A stretch of 64,000 nt of DNA, from contig NZ_LDPY01000001.1 in assembly GCF_001038505.1 (NCBI RefSeq), forward strand, positions 2,356,001 to 2,420,000. The letters are read 5' to 3'. Below the pieces are notes generated by a model. That model searched no databases, had not been told where the DNA came from, and was given only the letters and a program-made list of their open reading frames with translations. The position numbers and the translations under genes are program-made. Within the stretch, counting starts at the first letter, position 1. Every line of letters starts with the position of its first letter. Positions 22,077-32,149 of this stretch are shown here, one piece after another. The DNA comes from Puniceibacterium sp. IMCC21224. Its GTDB lineage: Bacteria; Pseudomonadota; Alphaproteobacteria; Rhodobacterales; Rhodobacteraceae.

Positions 22077-23246
22077 ATGAGCAAATCGCCGGATGCCTTC
22101 CGCACCATCAGTGAGGTGGCGGAGTGGCTGGATACGCCTGCTCATGTTCTGCGATTCTGGGAGAGTAAGTTCACCCAGGTCAAACCGGTGAAACGCGCAG
22201 GCGGCCGCCGTTACTACCGTCCCGCGGACATGGATTTACTTAGCGGTATCAAACGCTTGCTGCACGATGATGGGATGACTATCAAAGGCGTGCAAAAGAT
22301 CTTGCGTGAACAGGGTGTGCGATACGTCGCAACCCTGGCCGAGTATCCCGACGGAGAAGACGCGCCGGATCATATCGAAGAGGCCCCGTTTGCCGAGATG
22401 GCGGAACCCGCCGATGTGGTCGTGCCGTTCAACATGCATCAGACCGAATCGGGTCCGATACCCGCCGCCCCGCCAGTGTCACAGCCCGAACTGCCCCCCC
22501 TGACATCGGACCCCATGGCCGACACCCCGGAGACTGAGCCCGAGCGTCTGCCTGCCGAACCGACATTGTGGGAAAATATGCCGCCACAAGACGCCCCCCC
22601 AGATGAAGAGACCGAAACCGCAGACCCACTGACACCGGATGAAATGGAAGAATCAGACGATATGTCCGAAATGGCGCCACCCTCGCCTTCGGGTCCGAAT
22701 GTGGCGACTCCTGCAGCCGAGGAACTGACCGAACCAGAGCCGCCAGAAACTGAGTTGTCCCAGACTGAAACCTTGGAGAATGAAGCGGAAGATGCACCAA
22801 TAGAAGCCGCCGAGCTGCCGCATTCGGCAGAGCCTGAGCGAGAGTCCGCAGTCGCGCCCGATGACGCACCAGACGCCCTCGAGCCAGAGGCGTCTGCGGA
22901 CAGCGACACCATAGACGCCACCGCAGCGGACCTTCCCCTGCCCGCGTTCCTGCAAAATCCGCTTGGCTCTCCACCCAAAGAATCGATCACCGCGCCGTCA
23001 GAACCCGAACAAGTGCCCGAGGTGGCTGAGCATGTGCCCGAGGTGGTCGAACATGTGGACGAATCTGCTCTGCAAAAGCCGCTGCCCGATATGCCCGACC
23101 TGGACGCGATTGAGCCGACCGAAGGTGTACTGAGCCTTCTTGCACGGATCACAGCCCTCGATCCCGAACAGGCGCAAGCGCTAGAACCGCAATACGAACG
23201 GTTGCGCGCCTTGCAGACACGGCTTTGCGCACCGCGTGGCAACTGA
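22077..23246 (+). CDS. MerR-family transcriptional regulator with long acidic tail
   Basis: 389 residues from the ATG at 22077. Residues 8-80 are a MerR winged helix ([20 protein letters not shown], then [15 protein letters not shown]). From about residue 100 to 350 the chain is dominated by Pro, Glu, Asp and Ala with no visible fold, and it ends with a short helical part ([21 protein letters not shown]). The head is the form found next to ihfA across proteobacteria; the tail is far longer than the usual 110-190 residues but I recall similar extended forms in Rhodobacterales. Target genes and ligand are unknown; there is no metal-binding Cys set. Confidence 0.88.
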   Translation: MSKSPDAFRTISEVAEWLDTPAHVLRFWESKFTQVKPVKRAGGRRYYRPADMDLLSGIKRLLHDDGMTIKGVQKILREQGVRYVATLAEYPDGEDAPDHIEEAPFAEMAEPADVVVPFNMHQTESGPIPAAPPVSQPELPPLTSDPMADTPETEPERLPAEPTLWENMPPQDAPPDEETETADPLTPDEMEESDDMSEMAPPSPSGPNVATPAAEELTEPEPPETELSQTETLENEAEDAPIEAAELPHSAEPERESAVAPDDAPDALEPEASADSDTIDATAADLPLPAFLQNPLGSPPKESITAPSEPEQVPEVAEHVPEVVEHVDESALQKPLPDMPDLDAIEPTEGVLSLLARITALDPEQAQALEPQYERLRALQTRLCAPRGN

Positions 23247-23320
23247 TCCTGCCGATATGCCCGACGGGGATGCATTTCGGGGTTGCTCACCGGCGTAAAA
23301 CCATTATGACACGCATCAGT

Positions 23321-23397
23321 CGGGCTATAGCGCAGCCTGGTAGCGCGTCCGTCTGGGGGACGGAAGGTCGCAGGTTCGAGTCCTGCTAGCCCGACCA
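23321..23397 (+). tRNA. tRNA-Pro (anticodon GGG)
   Basis: 77 bases including an encoded CCA. The acceptor stem CGGGCTA pairs with TAGCCCG, the anticodon arm has stem TCCGT/ACGGA around loop CTGGGGG (GGG at positions 34-36), and the T arm contains GGTTCGAGTCC. Confidence 0.95.
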
Positions 23398-23523
23398 GCT
23401 ACCGCCTCTTTTGCGCAGCTTTTCCGGGCTTTGCCCGCGAGAAACGCCGCTTTCCCCTTCCCCCTTGATGAGCTGAATTGTAAAGCAGGGACACTCTGGA
23501 CCGGAGCCCCGAAGGAGAGGCAA

Positions 23524-24609
23524 ATGACAGGCGTTCTGGCCAGCCAGCAGATTCGCGACATGATCACCAACGGTACGTTGCACGCGACCACGGCGATCGA
23601 CGACGCACAGGTTCAACCCGCGAGCCTGGATTTGCGGCTGGGCACTGTGGCGTACCGTGTGCGGGCGTCGTTCCTTGCCGGTCAGAGCAATCGGGTTGCG
23701 GACCGCCTAAATGAATTCGAGATGCACCGCGTAGACCTGACTCAGGGCGCGGTCCTCGAAAAAGGCTGCGTCTATGTCGTGCCGCTGATGGAGCATCTGG
23801 CCCTGCCATATGATGTGCACGCCATTGCCAATGCCAAAAGCTCAACCGGGCGACTCGACCTTTTGACACGCACGATCACCGATGGTGGGGTCGAATTCGA
23901 CAGGATTCCGGCAGGCTACACCGGCCCGCTCTATGCCGAGATTTGCCCCCGGTCGTTTTCGGTTCTGGTGCGTCCGGGCATGCGTCTAAACCAGATTCGG
24001 TTTCGTCAGGGGCGTTCGGTCCTCAGCGATGCCGAGCTTGAGGTGCTGCATGTCAGTGATACCCTGGTGACGGGTGGGCCCCCGGTCATCAGTGACGGTC
24101 TCGGCTTTTCGGTCGATCTGCGCCCGGCCAATGACAGATTGGTGGGCTATAGGGCCAAACCGCATACCGGGGTGATTGACTTGGACCTTATCGGGCATTA
24201 CCCGCCCGACGCCTTCTGGGAACAGGTCCACAGCAGTGATGGCCGGATCATCCTTGATCCCGGCGCATTCTACATCCTTGTCAGTCGCGAGGCGGTGCAT
24301 ATTCCTCCGCAATATGCGGCTGAAATGGCGCCTTATCTGGCAATGGTTGGCGAATTCCGGGTGCATTACGCAGGTTTCTTTGACCCTGGATTCGGCCATT
24401 CCGGGGCGGGCGGCACCGGATCGCGCGGTGTGCTTGAGGTGCGCTGTCACGAAGCCCCCTTTGTCCTGGAGCACGGACAGATCGTTGGTCGGCTCGTATA
24501 CGAGCGGATGGCCGCAGTGCCGGATCAGCTATACGGGGCTGGAATCGCGTCGAATTATCAGGGTCAGGGTCTGAAGCTGAGCAAGCATTTTCGCGGGCCG
24601 GAACTCTAG
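23524..24609 (+). CDS. 2'-deoxycytidine 5'-triphosphate deaminase, double-domain form
   Basis: 361 residues from the ATG at 23524 with GGAGAGG upstream; the frame could open at 23431. About twice the length of E. coli Dcd, it belongs to the long alphaproteobacterial dCTP deaminase family with two dUTPase-like halves. Features include QPASLDLRLGTVAYRVRASFL in the first half, ANAKSSTGRLDLLTRTITDGG with the nucleotide-binding Ser and Arg, and FDPGFGHSG plus LEVRCHEAPF in the second half. It makes dUTP from dCTP as a source of thymidylate. It stands alone after the tRNA gene. Confidence 0.9.
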   Translation: MTGVLASQQIRDMITNGTLHATTAIDDAQVQPASLDLRLGTVAYRVRASFLAGQSNRVADRLNEFEMHRVDLTQGAVLEKGCVYVVPLMEHLALPYDVHAIANAKSSTGRLDLLTRTITDGGVEFDRIPAGYTGPLYAEICPRSFSVLVRPGMRLNQIRFRQGRSVLSDAELEVLHVSDTLVTGGPPVISDGLGFSVDLRPANDRLVGYRAKPHTGVIDLDLIGHYPPDAFWEQVHSSDGRIILDPGAFYILVSREAVHIPPQYAAEMAPYLAMVGEFRVHYAGFFDPGFGHSGAGGTGSRGVLEVRCHEAPFVLEHGQIVGRLVYERMAAVPDQLYGAGIASNYQGQGLKLSKHFRGPEL

Positions 24610-24655
24610 ACCGGACAGGATTGTTCACCTGAATTGCCTTGTCGCCAGACGCCGC

Positions 24656-25321
24656 TCAATCTTCGAACAATTCGCTTTGGCCTTGGTTGGTGGCCTCTTC
24701 TGCGTCGATATCGCCCTCGCCCGGAATGGGTGTCGTACCCAGTGGCAGACGGTTTTCCAGCAGACCGGCAGCACGCAATTCCTTGAGCCCCGGCAGATCG
24801 CGCGCCGATTCCAGACCGAAATGGTTTAGGAATTCCTGGGTCACCACAAAGGTCACGGGGCGTCCGGGTGTCATCTTGCGACGCCCAAAGCGAATCCACT
24901 CCATTTCCAGCAATTGATCAACCGTACCGCGCGACACGGAAACGCCGCGAATCTCTTCGATCTCGGCGCGGGTAATGGGCTGATGGTAGGCGATAATTGC
25001 CAGAGTTTCGATTGCGGCACGGCTCAGCTTGCGGGTCTCGACCGTCTCTTTCTGCATGAGAAAGGCAAGGTCGGGCGCGGTACGCATGGCCCAGGCGTCG
25101 CCGACACGAACGACATGCACGCCGCGCCCCTCATAGCGTTTGCGCAGACGAACCAGCGCCTCGGCGGCATCGCAGCCATGGGGCATGCGGTCGTTCAACT
25201 CTTTGACGGTCACGGGATCGGCGGCGGCAAATAGCACCGCCTCGACCATGCGTTCCTGTTCGGCCATGACCGGTGCCTGAAACAGGCTCTCGGTGGTGAT
25301 GGGGGCGGTATCGTCGGACAT
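24656..25321 (-). CDS. scpB: Segregation and condensation protein B
   Basis: 221 residues from the ATG at 25321; a GTG at 25369 is an alternative with no better ribosome site. Two winged-helix domains are suggested by EQERMVEAVLFAAADPVTVKEL and the conserved AIIAYHQPITRAEIEEIRGVS. ScpB joins ScpA and Smc in the condensin that organises the chromosome. Last gene of the argS-to-scpB leftward cluster. Confidence 0.94.
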   Translation of the reverse strand: MSDDTAPITTESLFQAPVMAEQERMVEAVLFAAADPVTVKELNDRMPHGCDAAEALVRLRKRYEGRGVHVVRVGDAWAMRTAPDLAFLMQKETVETRKLSRAAIETLAIIAYHQPITRAEIEEIRGVSVSRGTVDQLLEMEWIRFGRRKMTPGRPVTFVVTQEFLNHFGLESARDLPGLKELRAAGLLENRLPLGTTPIPGEGDIDAEEATNQGQSELFED

Positions 25322-25384
25322 CAGCGGGCAGAATCCAGCGGTGGACAAGAATGTATGCGATTTGGGCACGATTGCGGTTGACGA

Positions 25385-26182
25385 TCAGTCATCGCGACCC
25401 TCGCGGCGGCGCAACTGGATTGGGGCAAACAACTCGGACTGGCGCAATTCGGCTTTGCCCTCTTTGACCAGTTCCAGCGACGCCGCAAAGGTCGCCGCGG
25501 TGGCTGAACGCCATTTGACCGGATCAACGTGCCAACCATCGGGCAGATAGGCGGAAATGTCGGTCCAGGTGCCGGCAAAGCCAATCATGCCGCGCATCCG
25601 CTCCAGCGCCTGCTCCATGGTGAAAACCCGATCACGGTCCATCACAAACGGGCGAAATTCGTCGCGGGTGCGGATGCGGGCATAGCCCTGCATCAGGTCA
25701 AGCAGAGTCGCCGTATACCGCACGGCGCGCACCCGCTCGATCTGCTGGGTGTGTCCGCGGGCAAAAAAGTCACGCCCCAGCCGGTCGCGCGCCATCAGCC
25801 GTGCGGCGACGTCGCGCATCGCCTGCAACCGTTCGAGCTGAAACGCCAGATGCGCGGCCAGATCCTCGCCTGTGGGGCCGTCTTCGGTTGGATCGGGCGG
25901 CAACAGCAAGCGCGACTTTAGAAAGGCGAGCCAGGCGGCCATCACAAGATAGTCAGCCGCCAGTTCAAGCCGCAGCGCCGTAGCCTGTTCGACAAAAGCC
26001 AGATATTGCCGCGCAAGTTGCAGCACCGAAATCTTGCGCAGATCGACCTTTTGGGTCCGCGACAGCGACAACAGCAGATCGAGCGGCCCTTCATAACCGT
26101 CCACATCAACGATCAGCGCCTCGGCGGCCAGCCGGTCGGCGACGCTTTGCGGATCCTGAACAAAGGGCTCTTGCTCAGTCAT
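25385..26182 (-). CDS. scpA: Segregation and condensation protein A
   Basis: 265 residues from the ATG at 26182, which overlaps the end of nagZ by eight bases; the longer frame from 26308 runs far into nagZ and is rejected. The kleisin N-terminal motif VDGYEGPLDLLLSLSRTQKVDL is clear, and the C-terminal winged helix that contacts the Smc head follows. It bridges the Smc dimer together with ScpB. Confidence 0.95.
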   Translation of the reverse strand: MTEQEPFVQDPQSVADRLAAEALIVDVDGYEGPLDLLLSLSRTQKVDLRKISVLQLARQYLAFVEQATALRLELAADYLVMAAWLAFLKSRLLLPPDPTEDGPTGEDLAAHLAFQLERLQAMRDVAARLMARDRLGRDFFARGHTQQIERVRAVRYTATLLDLMQGYARIRTRDEFRPFVMDRDRVFTMEQALERMRGMIGFAGTWTDISAYLPDGWHVDPVKWRSATAATFAASLELVKEGKAELRQSELFAPIQLRRREGRDD

Positions 26183-27182
26183 TAGGGCGTTCGTGTGCAA
26201 TCGTCTCAAGCTGGGCTGACAGGGCAGCGATATCAACCGCCGGGGCGGGTTGACGCGCGGCCAGTGCGGCGTCCACCCGGATTTCTCCGACGTCCGACAA
26301 GGTGCCAATCCGTCGCATCAGCGGAACCATCTCGTCCATATTGCCGTTGCAATGCAACACGACATCGCATCCCGCGGCGCGCGCCGCTGCGCCACGCTCC
26401 GGCACCGTTCCCGACAGCGCCTGCATCGAAATGTCGTCGGTCATAATCAGCCCGCCAAAGCCCAAATCCTCGCGGATCATTGTCATCATGCGGGCCGAGA
26501 TGGTCGCGGGCAGGCCATCAAACACCTCGTAAACCAGATGCGCCGTCATCCCCATCGGCAGATCCGAGAACGCCCGGAATGCGGCAAAATCTGTGGCATT
26601 CAGCGTCGCGGCATCCGCGCTGATACGCGGCAGATCCAAATGGCTGTCCAACTGAGCAAGCCCATGACCGGGGATATGTTTGATCACCGGCAAAACACCG
26701 CCATCCAGATGCCCCTGTGCCACGGCCCGTCCCATTTCCACAACCTGCGCCAGCGTGGTGCCATAGCAACGGTTGCGTAAAAAGGCATGTGTTTCGGGGC
26801 GGGCAACGTCCAGCATAGGGGCGCAATTCGCGTCGATCCCCAGCGCCAAAAGCTCGGCTGCGATGATCCGATAGCGCAGGTACATTGCCCGTCCGGCATC
26901 GCCGCCGTACTGCGCTACATAGTCCAGTGGCGCCAACCAGTCGCGCGCCATCGGCGGGCGCAGGCGCTGGACGCGCCCCCCCTCTTGGTCGATAAAAATC
27001 GGCGCGTTCCAGCCAACCGTATCGCGCAGATCGGCCGTCAGCGCACGGATCTGATCCGCCGTCTCGATATTGCGGCCGAACAGGATAAAGCCAAAGGGAT
27101 TGGATTCGGCAAAAAACCGACGCTCGTCACCGCTGAGTTTCAGCCCGGCGCACCCGAGAATCGCAGCGCCATACTGGGTCAC
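26175..27182 (-). CDS. nagZ: Beta-N-acetylhexosaminidase NagZ
   Basis: 335 residues, glycoside hydrolase family 3 single-domain form. Signatures are QEGGRVQRLRPP near residue 66, KHIPGHGLAQLDSHLDLP with the catalytic His-Asp loop, and the nucleophile region IMTDDISMQAL. It removes GlcNAc from anhydro-muropeptides in cytoplasmic cell-wall recycling. GTG start at 27182 overlaps the SPOR-gene TGA (GTGA). Confidence 0.95.
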   Translation of the reverse strand: MTQYGAAILGCAGLKLSGDERRFFAESNPFGFILFGRNIETADQIRALTADLRDTVGWNAPIFIDQEGGRVQRLRPPMARDWLAPLDYVAQYGGDAGRAMYLRYRIIAAELLALGIDANCAPMLDVARPETHAFLRNRCYGTTLAQVVEMGRAVAQGHLDGGVLPVIKHIPGHGLAQLDSHLDLPRISADAATLNATDFAAFRAFSDLPMGMTAHLVYEVFDGLPATISARMMTMIREDLGFGGLIMTDDISMQALSGTVPERGAAARAAGCDVVLHCNGNMDEMVPLMRRIGTLSDVGEIRVDAALAARQPAPAVDIAALSAQLETIAHERPND

Positions 27183-28234
27183 CGGGTGACCACGGGAATG
27201 CAGTCGGCCTTTTCCGCAACAAAGGCGGCACAGAACCGGCGCGCGTCCGAGATGTCCTCGAATCCGTGGGCGCGCAGACGATAGAATGTGCGCCCACCCG
27301 AAGAGGCGCGTTCAATCACCCGCGATTTGCCGTCCATATAATCGCCGAACCGTTTGTCGAGGCGATCCCATTCAATTCGCGCGGTTTCGGGGCTGTCGTA
27401 AGCACCAAGCTGCACAACCCGTGTCCCTGCGGGCAGTGTGGCGGGGTCCAACTCGGGGGTGGTTGCAACTGCGCTGGGGGCAAGCGGCGCAAGCGTGGCG
27501 GTCTGGCGAAGCCCCGTTGGGCGCACCTGTGGCCGCAGCGATCGTGCAACGCCGGGCGTGTGCAGCCGCACAGCGAGTTCGCCTTCGTCCGCGTTTTCAG
27601 CAAATGAGGCGGGCTCGTCTTCGCCGAACGCCTCGTCCGCTACAGCGTTCAGCGCCGTGGTCACAGGCGGCGTGTCAGCCAATCCGGCATCCGACAGCGG
27701 GTCGATTCCGGCGGCGATCTGGTCAGCCAAAGCCTGAATCGACTCCTGTGTCAGCTCGGTCCTGGTTGTCACCCGCGGGATGGCATTGGTGTCCGGCTTG
27801 GGGGTCGTATCATCGGACGACACCGAAGCCAGCGACAATGTGTTGTCTGAGCCTGTGCGCGGACGCTGCGATTCCCCGGCGCGCACTGCATCAGACGCAA
27901 TATCCTCGTCCGCGAGATCAAGTGCACGGGGCGCGAGGGTCACCCGGTCAGGCGGCGCAGCCGCAGTGCCGAAACCCGCAATAGCGTTTACCGCCAGTCC
28001 CTGATGGTCCGCTGAGGTGCCGCCGGGATCTTCGGGGGCAATCCGCATCGGTCCCTCGGCAGCCTGCACCACTGGAATACCGCTGACGTCACGGATCAAA
28101 AGCTTGTATCCCCAGATCCCAACCCCAGCGATCAGCGCCAGCGACACCGCGGCGCCCGCCCAATTGGTGACTGTTGCCATATTGCGGATGGGTTGGCCCC
28201 CGGAAACAGGAGCCTCGTAATGCGTTGCTGCCAT
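27179..28234 (-). CDS. SPOR-domain membrane protein
   Basis: 351 residues. One membrane helix at about residues 22-44, a long Pro/Thr/Asp-rich linker, and a C-terminal SPOR domain (VVQLGAYDSPETARIEWDRL to the end). SPOR domains bind glycan strands stripped of stem peptides at the division septum, so the protein is expected in the inner membrane with the SPOR domain in the periplasm. The argS-SPOR-nagZ-scpA-scpB order is conserved in alphaproteobacteria. Its stop overlaps the nagZ start. Confidence 0.92.
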   Translation of the reverse strand: MAATHYEAPVSGGQPIRNMATVTNWAGAAVSLALIAGVGIWGYKLLIRDVSGIPVVQAAEGPMRIAPEDPGGTSADHQGLAVNAIAGFGTAAAPPDRVTLAPRALDLADEDIASDAVRAGESQRPRTGSDNTLSLASVSSDDTTPKPDTNAIPRVTTRTELTQESIQALADQIAAGIDPLSDAGLADTPPVTTALNAVADEAFGEDEPASFAENADEGELAVRLHTPGVARSLRPQVRPTGLRQTATLAPLAPSAVATTPELDPATLPAGTRVVQLGAYDSPETARIEWDRLDKRFGDYMDGKSRVIERASSGGRTFYRLRAHGFEDISDARRFCAAFVAEKADCIPVVTR

Positions 28235-28311
28235 GTCTGCCTCTCTGGCCCGTGCGGGACGCCTTCCCGCGCGGGTGTCTGAACTGCCTCGACCGGCCGC
28301 GACGCTGTTGG

Positions 28312-30057
28312 TCAGCGCATCTCTTGGGCCGGAGTCACACCAAGGATACCAAGACCGGCAGAAATAACAACCGAGACAGCCCGCGCAAGGGCGATTTTCG
28401 CCTGCGATGTCGCGGCATCGCCGTCTTGCAGGAACCGAAGGCCGGGGTCGTCATTGCCGCGGTTCCACAACCCGTGCAGATCGGACGCCAGTTCATAAAG
28501 ATAAAAGGCCACCCGATGCGGTTCGTGGGTACGGGCGGCAATCTCGATCAGGCGCGGCCATTCGGCCAGTTTTTTCGCCACGGCGAGTTCGGACTCATGG
28601 GTCATGCCGGACAGATCCGCCTGTACCAGCGTAGCGTCAGACACGTCAATCCCGGCCTCAACCGCCTTGCGCATAACCGAATTCACCCGCGCATTGGCGT
28701 ATTGCACATAGAACACCGGGTTTTCGCGGCTCTGTTCCAGCACCTTGGCAAAGTCAAAATCCAGGGTGGCGTCATTCTTGCGTGTCAGCATGACAAAGCG
28801 TGTCACATCCGGCCCCACCTGTTCGACCACATCGCGCAGCGTGACAAAGGTGCCCGCGCGTTTTGACATCTTGAACGGCTCACCGTTTTTGTACAGCTTG
28901 ACCAGCTGCGTCAGCTTGATGTCCAGCGGGACAGCGCCGTCTGACAGCGCCGAAACGGCGGCTTTCATCCGTTTGACATAGCCACCGTGATCCGCTCCGA
29001 ACACATCAATAAGCTGGTTGAACCCTCTGGAAACCTTGTCAAAATGATAGGCGATATCGGGTGCGAAATAAGTCCAGGAACCATCAGATTTCTTGATCGG
29101 GCGGTCGACGTCATCGCCATGCGCAGTCGAGCGGAAAAGGGTCTGCTCGCGCGGCTCCCAATCCTCGGGCGTCTTGCCCTTTGGCGGCTCAAGCACGCCA
29201 CGATAGATCAGCCCCTTGGCATCCAGGTCAGCAATCGCCGCCTCGATCCGGCCCGTGCCATATAGTGACTTCTCGGAAAAGAAATGGTCCATCTCAACGC
29301 CGAGCATTTTCAGATCTGCCCGGATCAGGTCCATCATCGCATCGGTCGAATAGCTGCGTACGTCCTGTAACCAAACCTCTTCGGGCTGATCAACATAGGC
29401 ATCGCCGACTTTGGATTTCAGCGCCTCGCCCACCTCGATCAGGTATTCGCCGGGATAGGTGCCATCAACAAAGGCAACGGTCTGGCCGTGCGCCTCAAGA
29501 TAGCGCAGATAGACTGACCGGGCGAGGACATCAACCTGGCCGCCACCATCATTGATGTAATATTCGCGCGTCACGTCATAGCCGGAATAAGCCAGCAAAC
29601 CGGCCAGCGCATCGCCAAACACAGCGCCACGCGTGTGGCCCACGTGCAACGGGCCGGTGGGGTTCGCACTGACATATTCAACATTGACCCGACTGCCCTG
29701 CCCCATGTCCGAGCGGCCGTAAGCTGTACCCTGCTCTAACACGGCTGTGGCAAGCGTCTGCCACACCACTGGCGCAAGGCGCAGATTGATGAATCCGGGG
29801 CCCGCCACCTCGGCGGCGGTCACGCGCGGATCGGCGGCCAGAATCGACACCAGCGCTTCGGCGATGTCACGCGGCTTCATCCGCGACGGTTTGGCCAGCA
29901 CCATCGCGGCATTGGTGGCCATGTCGCCATGCAGCGGATCGCGCGGCGGTTCGACCGTGACCGGACCAAGGTCAAGATCCTGCGGCAGGATTCCGTCCGA
30001 TTGCAGCCTGGCGATGGCCGAAACGACGAGGGTTCCAATGTCGGAAAAGAGGTTCAT
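28312..30057 (-). CDS. argS: Arginyl-tRNA synthetase
   Basis: 581 residues. Class I synthetase: [14 protein letters not shown] contains the HIGH-type motif, and the KMSKS equivalent is [13 protein letters not shown]. The N-terminal tRNA-D-loop binding domain and C-terminal anticodon-binding helices are at full length. First gene of the leftward cluster, 77 bp before the SPOR gene. Confidence 0.96.
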   Translation of the reverse strand: MNLFSDIGTLVVSAIARLQSDGILPQDLDLGPVTVEPPRDPLHGDMATNAAMVLAKPSRMKPRDIAEALVSILAADPRVTAAEVAGPGFINLRLAPVVWQTLATAVLEQGTAYGRSDMGQGSRVNVEYVSANPTGPLHVGHTRGAVFGDALAGLLAYSGYDVTREYYINDGGGQVDVLARSVYLRYLEAHGQTVAFVDGTYPGEYLIEVGEALKSKVGDAYVDQPEEVWLQDVRSYSTDAMMDLIRADLKMLGVEMDHFFSEKSLYGTGRIEAAIADLDAKGLIYRGVLEPPKGKTPEDWEPREQTLFRSTAHGDDVDRPIKKSDGSWTYFAPDIAYHFDKVSRGFNQLIDVFGADHGGYVKRMKAAVSALSDGAVPLDIKLTQLVKLYKNGEPFKMSKRAGTFVTLRDVVEQVGPDVTRFVMLTRKNDATLDFDFAKVLEQSRENPVFYVQYANARVNSVMRKAVEAGIDVSDATLVQADLSGMTHESELAVAKKLAEWPRLIEIAARTHEPHRVAFYLYELASDLHGLWNRGNDDPGLRFLQDGDAATSQAKIALARAVSVVISAGLGILGVTPAQEMR

Positions 30058-30180
30058 GGGGTGGCTCCTGATCTGGAGCGTCCTCTATCACGCTGGCAGG
30101 TGGCGTCAAATGGCAGGTTTATGCCCTGCGGGTCAGAATCGCATCGGCATGCGCTGCGGCTTTGCCCCACAATGCGGGGT

Positions 30181-31997
30181 TCAGGCGCCCGTCCGGTCGG
30201 CCCTGCCCGGAACCAGCGCCAGCAGGCGTATTCCATCCCCATCGCGCGGTTCATCCTGAGGCGAGAGAAACCGCAGCGCGCCATTGCCGTTCAGGTCAGC
30301 AAAAGCAATGCCTTTGGGATGGGTGTTGCGCCAGTCCTCAAGCGTGAATTCTTCGCTCAGACGGGTGACGCGGAACTCCCAACCTTCGGACAACCGCGCA
30401 TTTGCTTCGTCCACCGTATCGCCCGGCCCGATGGCGCGGCCCCCAGGGTGGTCGGCAAGGCGTGGCGCGAATGATGCCCAGCCGCCCGGCGCAACTGGAA
30501 CACGTTGGCACGCCCGAACTCAGGCGCTAGGTCGGTGGCCACCAGGGTGTTGTAGGCGTCGTTGTCGGTGGCTGCGATGATCGTCTCGTAACGCATGAGA
30601 TCCAGCCGATCCTCGGCCGCTTCGGACAGGATATCGCCATAGAACGTGTCGATCCCGGTATCCCGCGCCGCCCGCAGATGACTGCGGTTCGGGTCCGAGA
30701 TGATCACCGGCAGCTCCATCTTTTGCAATGCCTTGGCCAACGCCACGGTCCAGGGCGATCCGCCCACCAACAGTACGCCGGGTGTGGTCGCCGCCGTTAA
30801 ACCCAGCATCCGTGCAAAAGGTGTCAGGGTGAACCCATGCAGCAAAACCGACGCCGCCACCAGCGCAAAGGCCAGCGACGGAATGCGCGCGCCATCCTCA
30901 ACCCCAAGCGACGCAAGCCGTTCACCAAACAGCCCCGCCACCGCCACCAGAACAACCCCGCGCGGGCCGGTAAAGGCCACCAAGACTCGTTCACGCCAAG
31001 GCACGTCGCTGAACGCCAATGCGGTCAGGACGGACAGCGGCCGCGCGATCAGGATCACCACAACTACAAACGCCAATGTGCTAAAATCCAGAGAAAATAG
31101 CGTTTCTCGCGTCATGTCGGCGGCAAGCAGGATAAACACGCCCGACACCAGCAGCACCGTGGCCTGTTCTTTGAATCGGCGCAGACCCGCATAGCTGGGC
31201 AGGTCAGCATTGGCGATGAACAGGCCCATCAGAGTCACAGCCAGCAGGCCGCTCTCGTGCAAGGCGGTGTCAGATACTGCAAAAACCGCAAGCACGGCCA
31301 CAAACAGCACCGGCACCTTCATGTATTCAGGCACATAGCCATGCGCAAAGGCCCGCGCGACGCCCCATCCGGCAGCCAGTCCAAGGAGCGAGGCGAACAC
31401 AATGCCCAGAACCATATCTACCACAGCAGACCCTGCGCCGGTCGCGGTCTGCAACACGATCACCACCTCAAAGGCCAGCACAGCAGCCAGAGCGCCAATC
31501 GGGTCGTTCACGATCGCCTCCCATTGCAGCAAGGCAGCGGGACGGCGGCGCAAACGCGCCTGACGCAGCAGCGGCGCTATCACCGTGGGGCCGGTGACAA
31601 TCATAATACCGCCAAAAACCGCAGAGCTTTGCCAACCCAGCCCCGCGACATAATGCAGGGCAAGTGCCGAGGTGATCCACCCCAGGGGCGCCCCGACCAA
31701 CACCAGGCGGCGGACGCCAACTGTCGCATCGCGCAGCGACTTAAGGTTAAGCGTCAGACCGCCTTCGAACAGGATGATTGCCACGGCGATGGCGATGATC
31801 GGCGACATCAAAGTGCCAAAGTCACGTGACGGATTGAGCAATCCAAACACCGGCCCGGCCAGCAGGCCCGCAAGCAGCATCAACACGATGGCCGGCAGCC
31901 GCAGTCGCCATGCCAGCCATTGCGACCCAACACCGAGGCTGCCCACCAAGGCAAACCCCAGAACCGGGTCGATCCCCGCAAAATCCTGTGTCGTCAT
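30181..31997 (-). pseudogene. Na+/H+ antiporter, CPA1 type, split by a one-base frameshift
   Basis: The main frame from the ATG at 31997 gives about ten to twelve membrane helices of a CPA1 monovalent cation/proton antiporter (VNDPIGALAAVLAFEVV holds the Asn-Asp pair) followed by a TrkA-N-like nucleotide-binding domain (VLLVGGSPWTVALAKAL). That frame ends at 30357 with an arginine-rich tail that looks out of frame. From about 30491 the alternate frame continues sensibly to a stop at 30181: GGWASFAPRLADHPGGRAIGP, then DEANARLSEGWEFRVTRLSE, like the C-terminal domain of relatives. Adding one G after TTG at 30492 would restore a single protein of about 605 residues. Either a real mutation or a base-calling error. 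Confidence 0.75.
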
Positions 31998-32149
31998 GCC
32001 GTCCCGATCCTGTCCTGACGCCACCCGGCGTATCGCGCGTTTGAATTATAGGCTGTTGCAGGCGATTTTCCCAAGTCTGTCCCGAACGCGTCGTGGCGTC
32101 ACGATCCACTTTCGTCCCGGGCAACCCAGTTATGCGACTGTGACGACTA

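Noticed and set aside
22439..23290. 283-residue Ser-rich minus-strand frame
   Set aside because: Antisense to the Pro/Glu-rich tail of the MerR gene; the composition mirrors that tail.
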